DNA from: Vampirovibrio chlorellavorus
GTDB taxonomy: Bacteria; Cyanobacteriota; Vampirovibrionia; Vampirovibrionales; Vampirovibrionaceae
Direction: 5' to 3'
DNA: 64,000 bases
NCBI GenBank assembly: GCA_001858525.1
Contig: LAPX01000004.1
Location: 496,001-560,000 of the forward strand
This document shows positions 41,968 to 50,311 of this stretch, piece after piece. The position numbers and the translations under genes are program-made. The number at the start of each line of letters is the position of its first letter. The stretch's first letter is position 1. Under the pieces are notes generated by a model, which was not told the origin of the DNA, did no database searches, and saw only the letters and a list, made by a program, of their open reading frames with translations.

Positions 41968-43521
41968 TTAATTGACCATGCCGATAATAGTTTGGGTTAC
42001 CTGATCCAGAATGCTGATGGTTTTGGAAGTGGCTTCCAGCATGCGTTGATAGCGTAAGAGATCGATGGTTTCCTCATCGATATTCACCCCAGAGATGGAC
42101 TGACGCTGCTGTTCCACAGAGGTATTCAGGTTTTTCTGGTTTTGGCTGCCATTTTTGTAGCTTTGGGAGTCGATGCCCAATTTGGCGGTGGTGCTGTTAA
42201 AGTAATCCACCAGCCCGGTACCCAGGGAGGCAAAGGTCTGGTTTTTTAATTTGGCCATGGCTAAAGCGTTCCGACCATCGCCCACTCCGGCAAACCCGCC
42301 AGCCACAGTACTGTCATCGATGGCCGCGGCAATCAGCTTGGGATCGGCCAGAATGGCGGGATTCACTTTCCAGTGGAAGATGTTCAGGGTTTGCCCGGGA
42401 TTGAGTGTGGCGTCATTCAGAAAAAGCGGATCCGTGGCCAGGTTGCCACTCTGATCCCGCCCGGCTGGCAGGGGTGGGGCGGCCTGCCCCACTTGCAGAA
42501 TATTCAACTGGTCCACAATGGTGCCCATCAGGTTGTCCAGCTTGCCCATCATGTTGCGCACACTGCTCAGGTTGGGATCATTCCCCCCCATATCCAGAAT
42601 GCCCTTGATTTTTCCGCTGGTGATTTCAGCGCCACTACTGTCATTGAGAACCACCCCCCCATTGACCGTACTGACCAAGGCCGGAACATCATCCGGGGTG
42701 GGAGCGGCACCGGTATTTTCAAGGGCTTGCAGGCTATCCAGCTGGCTGACACCCTTGATCATGGATTGTCCGGCAATATCTAAATCAATTTGGCCGTTGT
42801 CATAGTAGGTGACATCAATGTTCACCAGATTGGACAGTTCATCCAGCAGTTTGTCCCGTTGATCCAGCAGATCGTTGGGTGCTGCGCCGGAGGCTTTAAT
42901 GCTGACAATGTTTTGGTTCAGGCCAGTAATGCTGGCCAGTTTCTGGTTGATATCATTGACCGTGATGGCCAGCTGGCTGGTTTCAAAACTATTGGGCGCC
43001 AATGGACTGCCCACCAGGTTTTGTCGCAGATCGGACAGTTGCAAGGCTTGTTGTTGGAAAACATCTACCAAATCCATGGCCTGTTGAACAAAGGTGGAAC
43101 GCACGGCGGCGTTTTGCGGGTTAATACTCAACGCTTGGGCAGAATCAAAGAAGCTTTGCAAGGCATCGTTCACCCCGCTGGTGGAGGGTTCATTCAGAAT
43201 TCCTTCCAGCTGTTTGAGGGCATCACGGGTGGATTCGTTTTGTCCCAGAGACCCGTTGGACAGGCGAAACTGGGCATCCAGAAACTGATCCCGCATCCGG
43301 GTGACCTGTTCCAAAATGGGGCCTTGTCCAATTTGCCCATTGGAAAGCTGTGAGGTGTTGGGGATAGAGTAGGCGTTATAGGCCATTAGATCCACCCGCT
43401 GACGGCTATAGCCTGGGGTGTTGGCGTTGGAGATGTTATGGTTAATGGTACTCAGGGCATTTTGAGCTGCGATTAGGCCACGGTGGGCGTTATAGAGACC
43501 GAAGAATCCCGGTGTAATCAT
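41968..43521 (-). CDS. flgK: Flagellar hook-associated protein FlgK (HAP1)
   Basis: A 517-residue hook-filament junction protein. The N-terminus GFFGLYNAHRGLIAAQNALSTINHNISNANTPGYSRQRVDL (read in parts) is the rod/hook signature typical of FlgK, and the C-terminus ends NIDEETIDLLRYQRMLEATSKTI (in parts) as expected. SD AGAGAGGT precedes the ATG. It lies between flgN and flgL, the usual order. Confidence 0.95.
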   Translation of the reverse strand: MITPGFFGLYNAHRGLIAAQNALSTINHNISNANTPGYSRQRVDLMAYNAYSIPNTSQLSNGQIGQGPILEQVTRMRDQFLDAQFRLSNGSLGQNESTRDALKQLEGILNEPSTSGVNDALQSFFDSAQALSINPQNAAVRSTFVQQAMDLVDVFQQQALQLSDLRQNLVGSPLAPNSFETSQLAITVNDINQKLASITGLNQNIVSIKASGAAPNDLLDQRDKLLDELSNLVNIDVTYYDNGQIDLDIAGQSMIKGVSQLDSLQALENTGAAPTPDDVPALVSTVNGGVVLNDSSGAEITSGKIKGILDMGGNDPNLSSVRNMMGKLDNLMGTIVDQLNILQVGQAAPPLPAGRDQSGNLATDPLFLNDATLNPGQTLNIFHWKVNPAILADPKLIAAAIDDSTVAGGFAGVGDGRNALAMAKLKNQTFASLGTGLVDYFNSTTAKLGIDSQSYKNGSQNQKNLNTSVEQQRQSISGVNIDEETIDLLRYQRMLEATSKTISILDQVTQTIIGMVN

Positions 43522-43569
43522 AGTGAACCTCTCTCACTGGGGTTGAAATTTTCCCTGGGTGTATTCCGT

Positions 43570-43639
43570 GATGAACCTGAAAAACTGGATGAACCTGAAA
43601 ATTGGATGAATTAAAAATCAGAACTGGATGAAAAATGGA
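43570..43639. repeat. Degenerate tandem repeat between flgN and flgK
   Basis: Four imperfect units beginning GATGAA: GATGAACCTGAAAAACTG, GATGAACCTGAAAATTG, a longer third unit and a truncated fourth. It lies in the 130-base spacer and would appear in the flgN-flgK mRNA. Confidence 0.55.
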
Positions 43640-43651
43640 CTAAACCCTGAA

Positions 43652-44176
43652 TCAAGCGGAGTGACTGATGGTTGATTGAGTGGCGTTACTGGGGTGATGG
43701 TTGCCCTTGGCCTGCTTTTCGCCGTGAGCGTTGTAACTGGCCGCATCCGGGTTCAGGGCGCTTCGAACCACCGCAATGGTGTCCTGAGTCCACTTGAGGG
43801 ACAGGGCCAACAAGTCCCGGTTTTCCCGATTTGATTGCTCCACGTCCAGGGCCAATCGCTTTAACTGTTCCCGCAATTGGGTTAGGCGCGGCACATATTG
43901 GGCGGGGAGTTGGGCAATGATGTGCTTGAGGGGTTGCTGCCCCCAGCCGGAATTTTGCGACAGTTCATTTCTTTTTTTGCTCAGGGTGGCGCATTGCTTG
44001 CCAATGCTGCTGAGTTCGCGATCAATGGTTGGCAGTTGATCGATGCTTCCGGTGACCAGGGCCTGTTGTTTCAACTGAAGCTGATGGCGTGCGGCTTCCA
44101 GCTGCTGGCTTTCCTGTTGCAATAAGGCGATCAGATCCTGAATGTGTTGCGGTATGGGTTGATGGTCGGCACTCAT
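43652..44176 (-). CDS. flgN: FlgN-like flagellar export chaperone
   Basis: A 174-residue, nearly all-helical protein. Its N-terminal LIALLQQESQQLEAARHQLQ and the later QQPLKHIIAQLPAQY, LTQLREQLKRLALDVEQSNRENRDLLAL-type (in parts) helices fit FlgN, which escorts FlgK and FlgL to the export gate. Its position just upstream of flgK supports this strongly. The last 30 residues are His/Asn/Ser-rich and not typical. GGAG precedes the ATG. Confidence 0.78.
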   Translation of the reverse strand: MSADHQPIPQHIQDLIALLQQESQQLEAARHQLQLKQQALVTGSIDQLPTIDRELSSIGKQCATLSKKRNELSQNSGWGQQPLKHIIAQLPAQYVPRLTQLREQLKRLALDVEQSNRENRDLLALSLKWTQDTIAVVRSALNPDAASYNAHGEKQAKGNHHPSNATQSTISHSA

Positions 44177-44192
44177 GGCTTTTTCGCTCCTC

Positions 44193-44492
44193 CTATACCC
44201 GGTAGTCGGCCAGCAGGCTTTCGCCCTGCTGGTAAGCCCGACGGATGTCTTGTTCGGTCACGCCCACAAAACCTGCTTTGGCCGCAATATTCTGAATGTC
44301 ATTGACCTTGCGCTGCCATTGCGGAGAGAGGGGCTGGCTTTGCATGGCCGCTGGGGCTTCTGGGGTTTCAATTTTAATTCGGGTGGCAGGGAAGTCACTG
44401 GCAGGTGCTTGCGGCTTGCTGGCACGACGTGCCTCCCAAGCCTGTTGGGCTTTGAGCATTTGTAACGACTGGGCACCGGATTCAATACGCAT
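44193..44492 (-). CDS. Small flagellar-cluster protein, possible FlgM (anti-sigma-28), 99 aa
   Basis: A basic N-terminal half, a Pro/Ala-rich linker and a helical C-terminal (QWQRKVNDIQNIAAKAG, VTEQDIRRAYQQGESLLADYRV). In many bacteria flgM sits next to flgN, and the length (~100) and C-terminal helices fit. However, the typical FlgM C-terminal motif (a G-x-Y-x-[VI]-D-x-x-x-[VI]-A pattern) is not clear. I therefore give no symbol. The GAGGTG site is good, and it starts two bases after the flgJ stop. Confidence 0.6.
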   Translation of the reverse strand: MRIESGAQSLQMLKAQQAWEARRASKPQAPASDFPATRIKIETPEAPAAMQSQPLSPQWQRKVNDIQNIAAKAGFVGVTEQDIRRAYQQGESLLADYRV

Positions 44493-44494
44493 GC

Positions 44495-44914
44495 CTATTT
44501 CACCTCACCATTTGTTCCCTGAACCATCGTTTGAGGGGCACCCGTTGCCCCGCTCGTTCCACTCTCGCTTTTTTTGCTGTTTTGAGACATTTGCCGATAG
44601 ATGCTTTCTGCCAGCCCAAAGCCACTGCCGCCTTGCTTGCTGGTCATCGATTTGGAGATTTCCTCGTTCAGCATGCTGCGGAAATACTCTTCGCTGCTGC
44701 CGCCATTTAAAAAGCTATCTTTGCGATCAATGGTTTTGTCCATGGCATCCAGCATTTGCTGCACGAAGATGGCTTCAAACTCTTGAGCGGCTTTTTTCAG
44801 CTTTTTCTGATCCTGATTTTCAGGATTCTGATATTGGCGCTGTAAATCCAGTAGCTTGGCCGTTTGGGCTTGGCCTTGCCATTGGGTGCCGCTGGTTGGT
44901 AAGTTTAAATCCAT
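44495..44914 (-). CDS. flgJ: Flagellar rod-binding protein (FlgJ N-terminal domain only)
   Basis: A 139-residue protein equal to the rod-capping half of FlgJ: KKLKKAAQEFEAIFVQQMLDAM, GSSEEYFRSMLNEEISKSM, GFGLAESIYRQM. The muramidase half is absent. The lytic enzyme needed to pass the rod through peptidoglycan is probably the separate transglycosylase at 49312 in the same cluster. It lies 35 bases after flgI. Confidence 0.88.
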   Translation of the reverse strand: MDLNLPTSGTQWQGQAQTAKLLDLQRQYQNPENQDQKKLKKAAQEFEAIFVQQMLDAMDKTIDRKDSFLNGGSSEEYFRSMLNEEISKSMTSKQGGSGFGLAESIYRQMSQNSKKSESGTSGATGAPQTMVQGTNGEVK

Positions 44915-44949
44915 CTTACTAATCCCTGTTTTTTTTAGATGATCTCAGG

Positions 44950-46089
44950 CTAGATAATCTCAAGCGTTGCTTCCAAGCTGCCAGACGCTTTGAGGGCTTG
45001 CAGCACGGAAATCAGATCACTGGGCGTCACGCCCAATGCGTTCAGGGCGGCCACCAGATCTTGCAGGGTGGCGTTAGCCCCCAGCTTGACCAAACTGCCC
45101 TGGGCTTTATCAATGGAAATTTTACTGTTGGAAACGCCCACGGTTTGTCCGCCTTGGCTAAAGCTATCCGGCTGAGAGACACTGTTGTCGGTACTTACGC
45201 TGACGGTAATACCCCCGTGAGCCACGGCGGCGGGCAGCAGTTTTACATTGTTGCCAATGACAATGGTGCCGGTGCGTTCGTTAATAACCACTTTGGCCAC
45301 TTCTTCAGTGGCGTTCACGGTCACGTTTTCCACCTTGGATAAAAAGGCCACCCGGTTATCAATAAACTGATCGGGGAACAGCACCCGCACGGTGCTACCA
45401 TCAATGGCTCGTGCCGGGGCCACGGTTTTACTGATGGACTCTGCCACCCGGCTGGCCAGGGTAAAGTCGGTGCGGTTCAGTACCAGGTCCATGCCATTTT
45501 CATCGCCAATATCCGTATGAATTTCCCGTTCCATAATGGCCCCACCGGGAATGCGGGCAGACGTGGTAATGGCCGTCCGCTTGGAAGAACCGCTGGCATC
45601 CACGGAGGTGCCGCCGGTGGATAAAGGGCCCTGGGCCAGTGCCACCACTTCCCCGTTGGGAGCGCGCAATTCGGTATTCACCAAAACGCCGCCTTCCAAG
45701 CTGGAGGCATCGGCCATGGAGGAAACCATCACATCCAGCGGATCGCCCTCTTTGGCAAAGGGCGGCACAATGGCGGTGATAATGACCGCAGCGGTATTGG
45801 TGGAGCGGATGTCGTTGTCGTTGTTCAAACGGCCGTTGAAGTTATTAATCAGGTTGGCGGTGCTGGTTTGGGTGGAGCGGCTTTTGTCCCCGGTTTTGCT
45901 CAGGCCCACCACCAGACCGTAACCCACCAATTGGTTGTTACGAACCCCTTTGACGTGAGAAATATCTTTCACCCGAAGGGTGGCCGCCGAAGCGCTGAAT
46001 CCCAGCAAGGCATGTCCTACGATGCTACCGAAGAGAAGCCCCCAGGCGATGATTTTGGTTTGAGTTGAATTCAATCCACGCATATCCAT
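44950..46089 (-). CDS. flgI: Flagellar P-ring protein FlgI
   Basis: Forms the peptidoglycan-level bushing around the rod. The 379-residue precursor has a signal peptide (GHALLGFSASAATLRVKDI; cleavage after ASA) and the conserved core DISHVKGVRNNQLVGYGLVVGL (in parts), KEGDPLDVMVSSMADASSLEGG (in parts), and INERTGTIVIGNNVKL. The C-terminus LQDLVAALNALGVTPSDLI is typical. Two ATG codons stand close together; the first has an acceptable AAAGGCGAG. Confidence 0.95.
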   Translation of the reverse strand: MDMRGLNSTQTKIIAWGLLFGSIVGHALLGFSASAATLRVKDISHVKGVRNNQLVGYGLVVGLSKTGDKSRSTQTSTANLINNFNGRLNNDNDIRSTNTAAVIITAIVPPFAKEGDPLDVMVSSMADASSLEGGVLVNTELRAPNGEVVALAQGPLSTGGTSVDASGSSKRTAITTSARIPGGAIMEREIHTDIGDENGMDLVLNRTDFTLASRVAESISKTVAPARAIDGSTVRVLFPDQFIDNRVAFLSKVENVTVNATEEVAKVVINERTGTIVIGNNVKLLPAAVAHGGITVSVSTDNSVSQPDSFSQGGQTVGVSNSKISIDKAQGSLVKLGANATLQDLVAALNALGVTPSDLISVLQALKASGSLEATLEII

Positions 46090-46098
46090 CTCGCCTTT

Positions 46099-46800
46099 CT
46101 AGTTAAAGAACTGGTAAATCTTGTTGGCGATACCGTCGTTTTGCTGACGGCTGATAATGCCTTTGCCGCCTTGCATCATCTGGAAGTTGGCCACCATATT
46201 GGAGCTAATCTGATTGTTTCTGTTGAGATAATAGGGCTTGATAATGCCGGTCACAATCAAGTCGGTGCGCTCTTTGCTGCCCTGTACCGTTTTTTGACCT
46301 TGCACCATCAAATCGCCGTTGGGCAGTATTTGTACGACCTGACAGGTAATGGTGTCTACCAGTCCGGTGGTGCGGTTAATTTCGGCCCGGCTGTTCAGTT
46401 CGTTGGAATTATCCAGTCCGTTGAAGTTGGGGGCTTGCAAGGCATTGTTAATGCGGCTGGTGTTGAAGGGCAGTTTGCCCAACATAAAGGTCACCATGGT
46501 GTTAAACAGACTACTGCCGTTTTGGGTGATGGTTTGATCCTTGGTCATGCGGATTTCGCTGCGCACCAGATTTTGGGTGGTTTCGTTGATCTGGATGGTC
46601 ACCAAATCGCCCACAGCCCGGGCAATGGGCGGGGTGAACAGGGAGCGGGACTGCACCGGCTCTTGGCCGCTATAGGTGGTGCTGGCCCGAAACAGGGATT
46701 CAGCAGAAGCGGGAGCCGTCTGGCTGAGTGAAGCCAGCAAGAGCAGGCCAACCAAAATGGCTTGGAGCGGCTGGCGTTTTTGAAGGGTGTTGCTTTGCAT
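46099..46800 (-). CDS. flgH: Flagellar L-ring protein FlgH, apparently without lipidation site
   Basis: Outer-membrane ring subunit of the basal body. The 233-residue protein has GDLVTIQINETTQNLVRSE, INRTTGLVDTITCQVVQILPNGDLMVQGQKTV (in parts) and GIIKPYYLNRNNQISSN, all FlgH hallmarks. FlgH is usually a lipoprotein, but this N-terminus (LLLLASLSQTAPASAESLF) has no cysteine and instead ends in a type I site (ASA). The ATG at 46800 has AGGGAGAA upstream; the frame to 46980 has no family match. Confidence 0.93.
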   Translation of the reverse strand: MQSNTLQKRQPLQAILVGLLLLASLSQTAPASAESLFRASTTYSGQEPVQSRSLFTPPIARAVGDLVTIQINETTQNLVRSEIRMTKDQTITQNGSSLFNTMVTFMLGKLPFNTSRINNALQAPNFNGLDNSNELNSRAEINRTTGLVDTITCQVVQILPNGDLMVQGQKTVQGSKERTDLIVTGIIKPYYLNRNNQISSNMVANFQMMQGGKGIISRQQNDGIANKIYQFFN

Positions 46801-46864
46801 CTTGTTTGGTTCTCCCTGACGTTCCCTGAGTGTTTGGACGAGTGTACTGACCGGGGGGAATGAT

Positions 46865-47629
46865 TTACATTTCAACCAGTACCTTGTTTTTATCCACGAT
46901 TTTGGCGCTGTAATACTTGCGCTGAAACACAGCCTGACGCACCCGGATGATTTCCCCGATTTTGCCGTTGGCCAAGGCAATGCCCGGCACAGTAACGGTC
47001 ATGCCATCCCCGTTGGACATAAAAATACGCACCGGGCTGTTGTAGCTAACATCCGGCGGAATGACGATTTTACGGGCATCCAGAATATCGCCGGGCCGCA
47101 GGTTGACCCGTGCCAGATAGGTTCCAAGATTGCGATCGGCACCCACGGCATAGTTGTAGCAGTTGCTCACATCCTTGCTTTGCAGGCTAAAATCGGAGGC
47201 TCGCAGCGGTTCATTGGCGTTGACCACGTTTTTGATCACCCAAACCGGCTTCTGAATGATAATTTGTACCGGCACCCCAATTTCCCGCTGATGACCACTG
47301 CCATCTTGCAGGGAAACCTGTACGATGCCCCGGGGGGAGTACACTTCCCCCAACCGGGAGGTGATGCTGATTTTAATATCCTGCGGTGTTTTGGCTGCCG
47401 GGAAATCAAAGGGGGCTGCCGGAACCCGGATAATGGAAACGCTGATGTTTTTGGCATCCGCAGGGTCCACCACCTGAGCCACTTTTTCCTGAACGTGGGC
47501 CACCACTTTGTCTTTAATTTGCCCTTCGGTCAGCACCACCGCTTCAGAGGAATGCCACAACCCACCGCAAAGCCCCAGCAGGACACCTGCCAGGGAGAAA
47601 AGCGCAGATTTTAATGCAATGCGGGTCAT
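46865..47629 (-). CDS. flgA: Flagellar P-ring assembly chaperone FlgA
   Basis: Periplasmic chaperone for FlgI. The 254-residue protein has a signal sequence (SALFSLAGVLLGLCGGLW) and a C-terminal SAF domain: VVNANEPLRASDFSLQSKDV, YLARVNLRPGDILDARKI and PVRIFMSNGDGMTVTVPGIALANGKIGEIIRV (in parts). It lies between flgG and flgH, as in many clusters. Confidence 0.92.
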   Translation of the reverse strand: MTRIALKSALFSLAGVLLGLCGGLWHSSEAVVLTEGQIKDKVVAHVQEKVAQVVDPADAKNISVSIIRVPAAPFDFPAAKTPQDIKISITSRLGEVYSPRGIVQVSLQDGSGHQREIGVPVQIIIQKPVWVIKNVVNANEPLRASDFSLQSKDVSNCYNYAVGADRNLGTYLARVNLRPGDILDARKIVIPPDVSYNSPVRIFMSNGDGMTVTVPGIALANGKIGEIIRVRQAVFQRKYYSAKIVDKNKVLVEM

Positions 47630-47662
47630 GGAATTATCCTTGGTTTAGGGCGGGGGTTAGGG

Positions 47663-48454
47663 TTAAATGGTGTTATTGGCCGTTTTCAGCAGTTCATCGG
47701 AAGCCTGAATGACCTTGGAGTTGGCTTCAAAAGCCCGCTGAGCGCTAATCAGGTTGATCAGCTCTTCCACGATTTGCACGTTAGAGCCTTCCAGAAAGCC
47801 TTGGGTGATGATGGTTTTGGAGAAATCACCCTGTCCGGCGGTGCCTTGCACGGCGGACCCGGATGCGGGGGTTTCCTGAAACAGGTTACGCCCGATGCTT
47901 TCCAAACCAGCGGGGTTGGAGAAGCGAACCAGCTGCAACTGCCCAATTTGGTTCAGGGTGGTCGAACCAGCTTGGCGCACAGAGATGGTACCGTTCAGGC
48001 CAATGACAATTTCAGTGGCATCATTGGGAATGGTAATGTTGGGCTGTACCGGGTAACCATCGGAAGTTACCAGCGTGCCGTTGGCATCGCGTTTAAAGCT
48101 GCCATCGCGGGTGTAGCCAATACTGCCGCCGTCGGTTTGCACCTGAAAGAACCCTTCCCCTTGCAGGGCCAGGTCCAATGGGTTGCCGGTTTGCTGAACC
48201 GATCCCGGCAGGAAGATACGTTGCGTGGCGGAAACCTGAACCCCCAAGCCCACCTGAATCCCCACGGGATCAGTGGTTCCCTGATCGCCAATGGAACCAG
48301 CCGCAGAATAAGTCTGGCTGAGCAAGTCCTCAAATTCGGCCCGGGCCTTTTTGTAGCCAGTGGTATTCACGTTGGCCACGTTGTTGGCGATGACATCGAT
48401 ATTGAATTGTTGGCTGTTGGAGCCGGTGGCTGCGGTGTATAGGGCTCTTAGCAT
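47663..48454 (-). CDS. flgG: Flagellar distal rod protein FlgG
   Basis: A 263-residue rod protein. LYTAATGSNSQQFNIDVIANNVANVNTTGYKKAR (in parts) and LDLALQGEGFFQVQ, SIGYTRDGSFKRDANGTLVT are FlgG signatures, and the C-terminus ENVQIVEELINLISAQRAFE-like reads as SNVQIVEELINLISAQRAFEANSKVI. GGAGG precedes the ATG. It is directly downstream of flgF. Confidence 0.95.
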   Translation of the reverse strand: MLRALYTAATGSNSQQFNIDVIANNVANVNTTGYKKARAEFEDLLSQTYSAAGSIGDQGTTDPVGIQVGLGVQVSATQRIFLPGSVQQTGNPLDLALQGEGFFQVQTDGGSIGYTRDGSFKRDANGTLVTSDGYPVQPNITIPNDATEIVIGLNGTISVRQAGSTTLNQIGQLQLVRFSNPAGLESIGRNLFQETPASGSAVQGTAGQGDFSKTIITQGFLEGSNVQIVEELINLISAQRAFEANSKVIQASDELLKTANNTI

Positions 48455-48531
48455 GCGGGCCTCCGATTGTGGGTTGGATTCCGGTGAAAAGATTTTTAGG
48501 GTGGAAAGTTCTGACGATTTTGTTTCAGGGT

Positions 48532-49308
48532 TTAGCGGGGACGACCGACTTCGTTCACCGCTTTGCCCAAGGTGTCGTTATGCACGTGGATATTCTTTTG
48601 CAGGGCCTCGTAAAGGCGCAGGCCCTGAATGTTGTTGACCAGTTCGGCCACGGGGTTGATATTGGACTCTTCCAGCATGCCAGCACTCACTTTGTAGTTA
48701 AACGATTCCCCCACTTTGGGATCGGGCAGTTTTTTACTGGCGCTGGTGGTTTGATACAAGTTTTCGCTGACCTTTTCCAGGGTACGATTGTCTTCAAAGC
48801 GCACCACCTGGAGTTGATCAATGGTGCCATTGCGACCGCTAACGTTCCCTTGTCCGTTGATGTTAAAGGGGCCACCGTCCAGCGCCAGCTGGATGTTGCC
48901 CAATTTCCCCTGTACAAAATCACCGTTCACAGTGGTTAAAAATCCGTTTTGGTCCATGGTGAAGTTGCCGGCGCGGGTGTAGTAGGTGTTGCCATTGATT
49001 TTGGATTTCACGGTAAAAAAGCCATCGCCTTGAATGGCCAGATCAAAGGTATTGCCGGTTTGTTGTAGGGCGCCGGGGGCAAAGTTGATATAGCTACCGC
49101 GTACTTTGCTACCAGTCACCAGACTGCCTACCCGCTCTTGCCCCTGACTGCTCATACGGTTGATCAGCATTTCGGGGAAGGTTTGGTAGTTGACTTTATT
49201 TCCTTTAAAGCCCACCGTGTTGACGTTAGACAGGTTACTGGCCAGCGTATCGGTGCCCGTGGTGGATGCCAGCATCCCGGCGGCAGCGGTGTATAGACCT
49301 TTCAACAT
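48532..49308 (-). CDS. flgF: Flagellar proximal rod protein FlgF
   Basis: A 258-residue FlgF/FlgG-family rod protein. It has GLYTAAAGMLASTTGTDTLASNLSNVNTVGFKGN (in parts), LDLA-like FDLAIQGDGFFTV and YYTRAGNFTMDQNGFLTT, and ends with NINPVAELVNNIQGLRLYEALQKNI. The absence of the full ISAQRAFE motif argues for FlgF rather than a second FlgG. Its ATG comes three bases after the transglycosylase stop (translational coupling). Confidence 0.88.
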   Translation of the reverse strand: MLKGLYTAAAGMLASTTGTDTLASNLSNVNTVGFKGNKVNYQTFPEMLINRMSSQGQERVGSLVTGSKVRGSYINFAPGALQQTGNTFDLAIQGDGFFTVKSKINGNTYYTRAGNFTMDQNGFLTTVNGDFVQGKLGNIQLALDGGPFNINGQGNVSGRNGTIDQLQVVRFEDNRTLEKVSENLYQTTSASKKLPDPKVGESFNYKVSAGMLEESNINPVAELVNNIQGLRLYEALQKNIHVHNDTLGKAVNEVGRPR

Positions 49309-49311
49309 GGG

Positions 49312-49881
49312 TTAACCCCCTTGGGCGTTTTGATACGCCTGATAGGATTGCATCACTTTTTGCACGTACTGGGTGGTTTCCCGGTAAGGTGGAATGCCGT
49401 TGTACTTATCCACAGCACCGGGACCGGCGTTATAAGCGGCCACCGCCTGGGGTACGGAATGATATTTGTTCAGCAGATTTTTCAGGTACTTGGCCCCACC
49501 GGCAACGTTCTGAGCCGGGTCAAAACTATTGGTCACGCCCAGTCCGGCTGCCGTACCGGGCATCAGCTGCATCAATCCCTGGGCACCGACAGGAGAGACC
49601 GCCTTGGGGTTAAAGTTGGATTCGTTCTTGATGATGGCTTTCAGCAGATCCCCATCCAGCCCATTGGCTTGAGCCTGATCGTCAATCAACCCGGACAATG
49701 CGGCTGGCACCGGAGCGGCGGCATTGCTGTCCAGTGTTTGATTAAGCGCTTGCCCCAGAGCCTGATCGAAACTGGGCGTCCCTTCTGGCACGCTGGGTTT
49801 GGCATTGGGCAGTAAGCTGCCTAAACGGCTTTCAATGTCCGCAATGCGCTGCAAGGTCGATTGGAGGTTTTCCAAGCTCAC
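49312..49881 (-). CDS. Lytic transglycosylase (SLT family) in the flagellar cluster
   Basis: Cleaves peptidoglycan. The C-terminal domain (~77-185) is a lysozyme-like SLT fold: LLKAIIKNESNFNP with the catalytic Glu, GAQGLMQLMPGTAAGLGV, DPAQNVAGGAKYLKNLL, AVAAYNAGPGAVDKY and IPPYRETTQYVQKV. The N-terminal ~75 residues are Pro/Ala-rich without a clear signal peptide, so it may leave via the flagellar export apparatus. It probably supplies the muramidase activity missing from the short FlgJ. Start is GTG with AGGA upstream. Confidence 0.9.
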   Translation of the reverse strand: MSLENLQSTLQRIADIESRLGSLLPNAKPSVPEGTPSFDQALGQALNQTLDSNAAAPVPAALSGLIDDQAQANGLDGDLLKAIIKNESNFNPKAVSPVGAQGLMQLMPGTAAGLGVTNSFDPAQNVAGGAKYLKNLLNKYHSVPQAVAAYNAGPGAVDKYNGIPPYRETTQYVQKVMQSYQAYQNAQGG

Positions 49882-50311
49882 GGTATGGTTTCCTACGCTC
49901 TTTCACTGGTTCCCTGGGTATTTGCCGTTGACCACGACGGCGGTGAGAAAAGCCCTGATGGGGATGTCTGTTTGAACCGACTTGAAGGTGGTTCGGACAC
50001 CTTCGCTCAGAATAGCCTTTTACAGAAGGCCTTTCATCGGTTGTCTGAAGGAGGGTCGGTTGTAGCTTCCACCTGTTCTTGTATTTTTCCTCTTCAGACT
50101 CCTCACAAAACTTGATCCTTTGGTCGGTTTTTCCTATGGATGGAGGTCAATCTTTTGGATGATTGAGAATAATAATTTCAGAGCGCAGGGTTGCCCGGCC
50201 CCAATCATGTCCGCAAACAGCCTTTAGGGTTGGGTGGGTGTGGTCAGGCCGATAGATTTCAGATACAGTATTGATAACTTGGTAAACCTTGAGTGGAAGG
50301 AGCTGTGAAAA
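49882..50311. other. Divergent intergenic region between flagellar cluster and LOR/argZ
   Basis: No gene is supported; a plus-strand frame at 49861-50115 looks random. It should hold the promoter of the whole flagellar cluster on the minus strand, but I could not find a convincing sigma-28 or sigma-54 site. Small inverted repeats occur: GAACC/GGTTC near 49976-49996 and GCCTT/AAGGC near 50017-50032. Confidence 0.4.

Noticed and set aside
49861-50115. Plus-strand frame of 84 codons between flagellar cluster and LOR gene
   Set aside because: Starts inside the transglycosylase gene on the opposite strand and lacks any recognisable feature.
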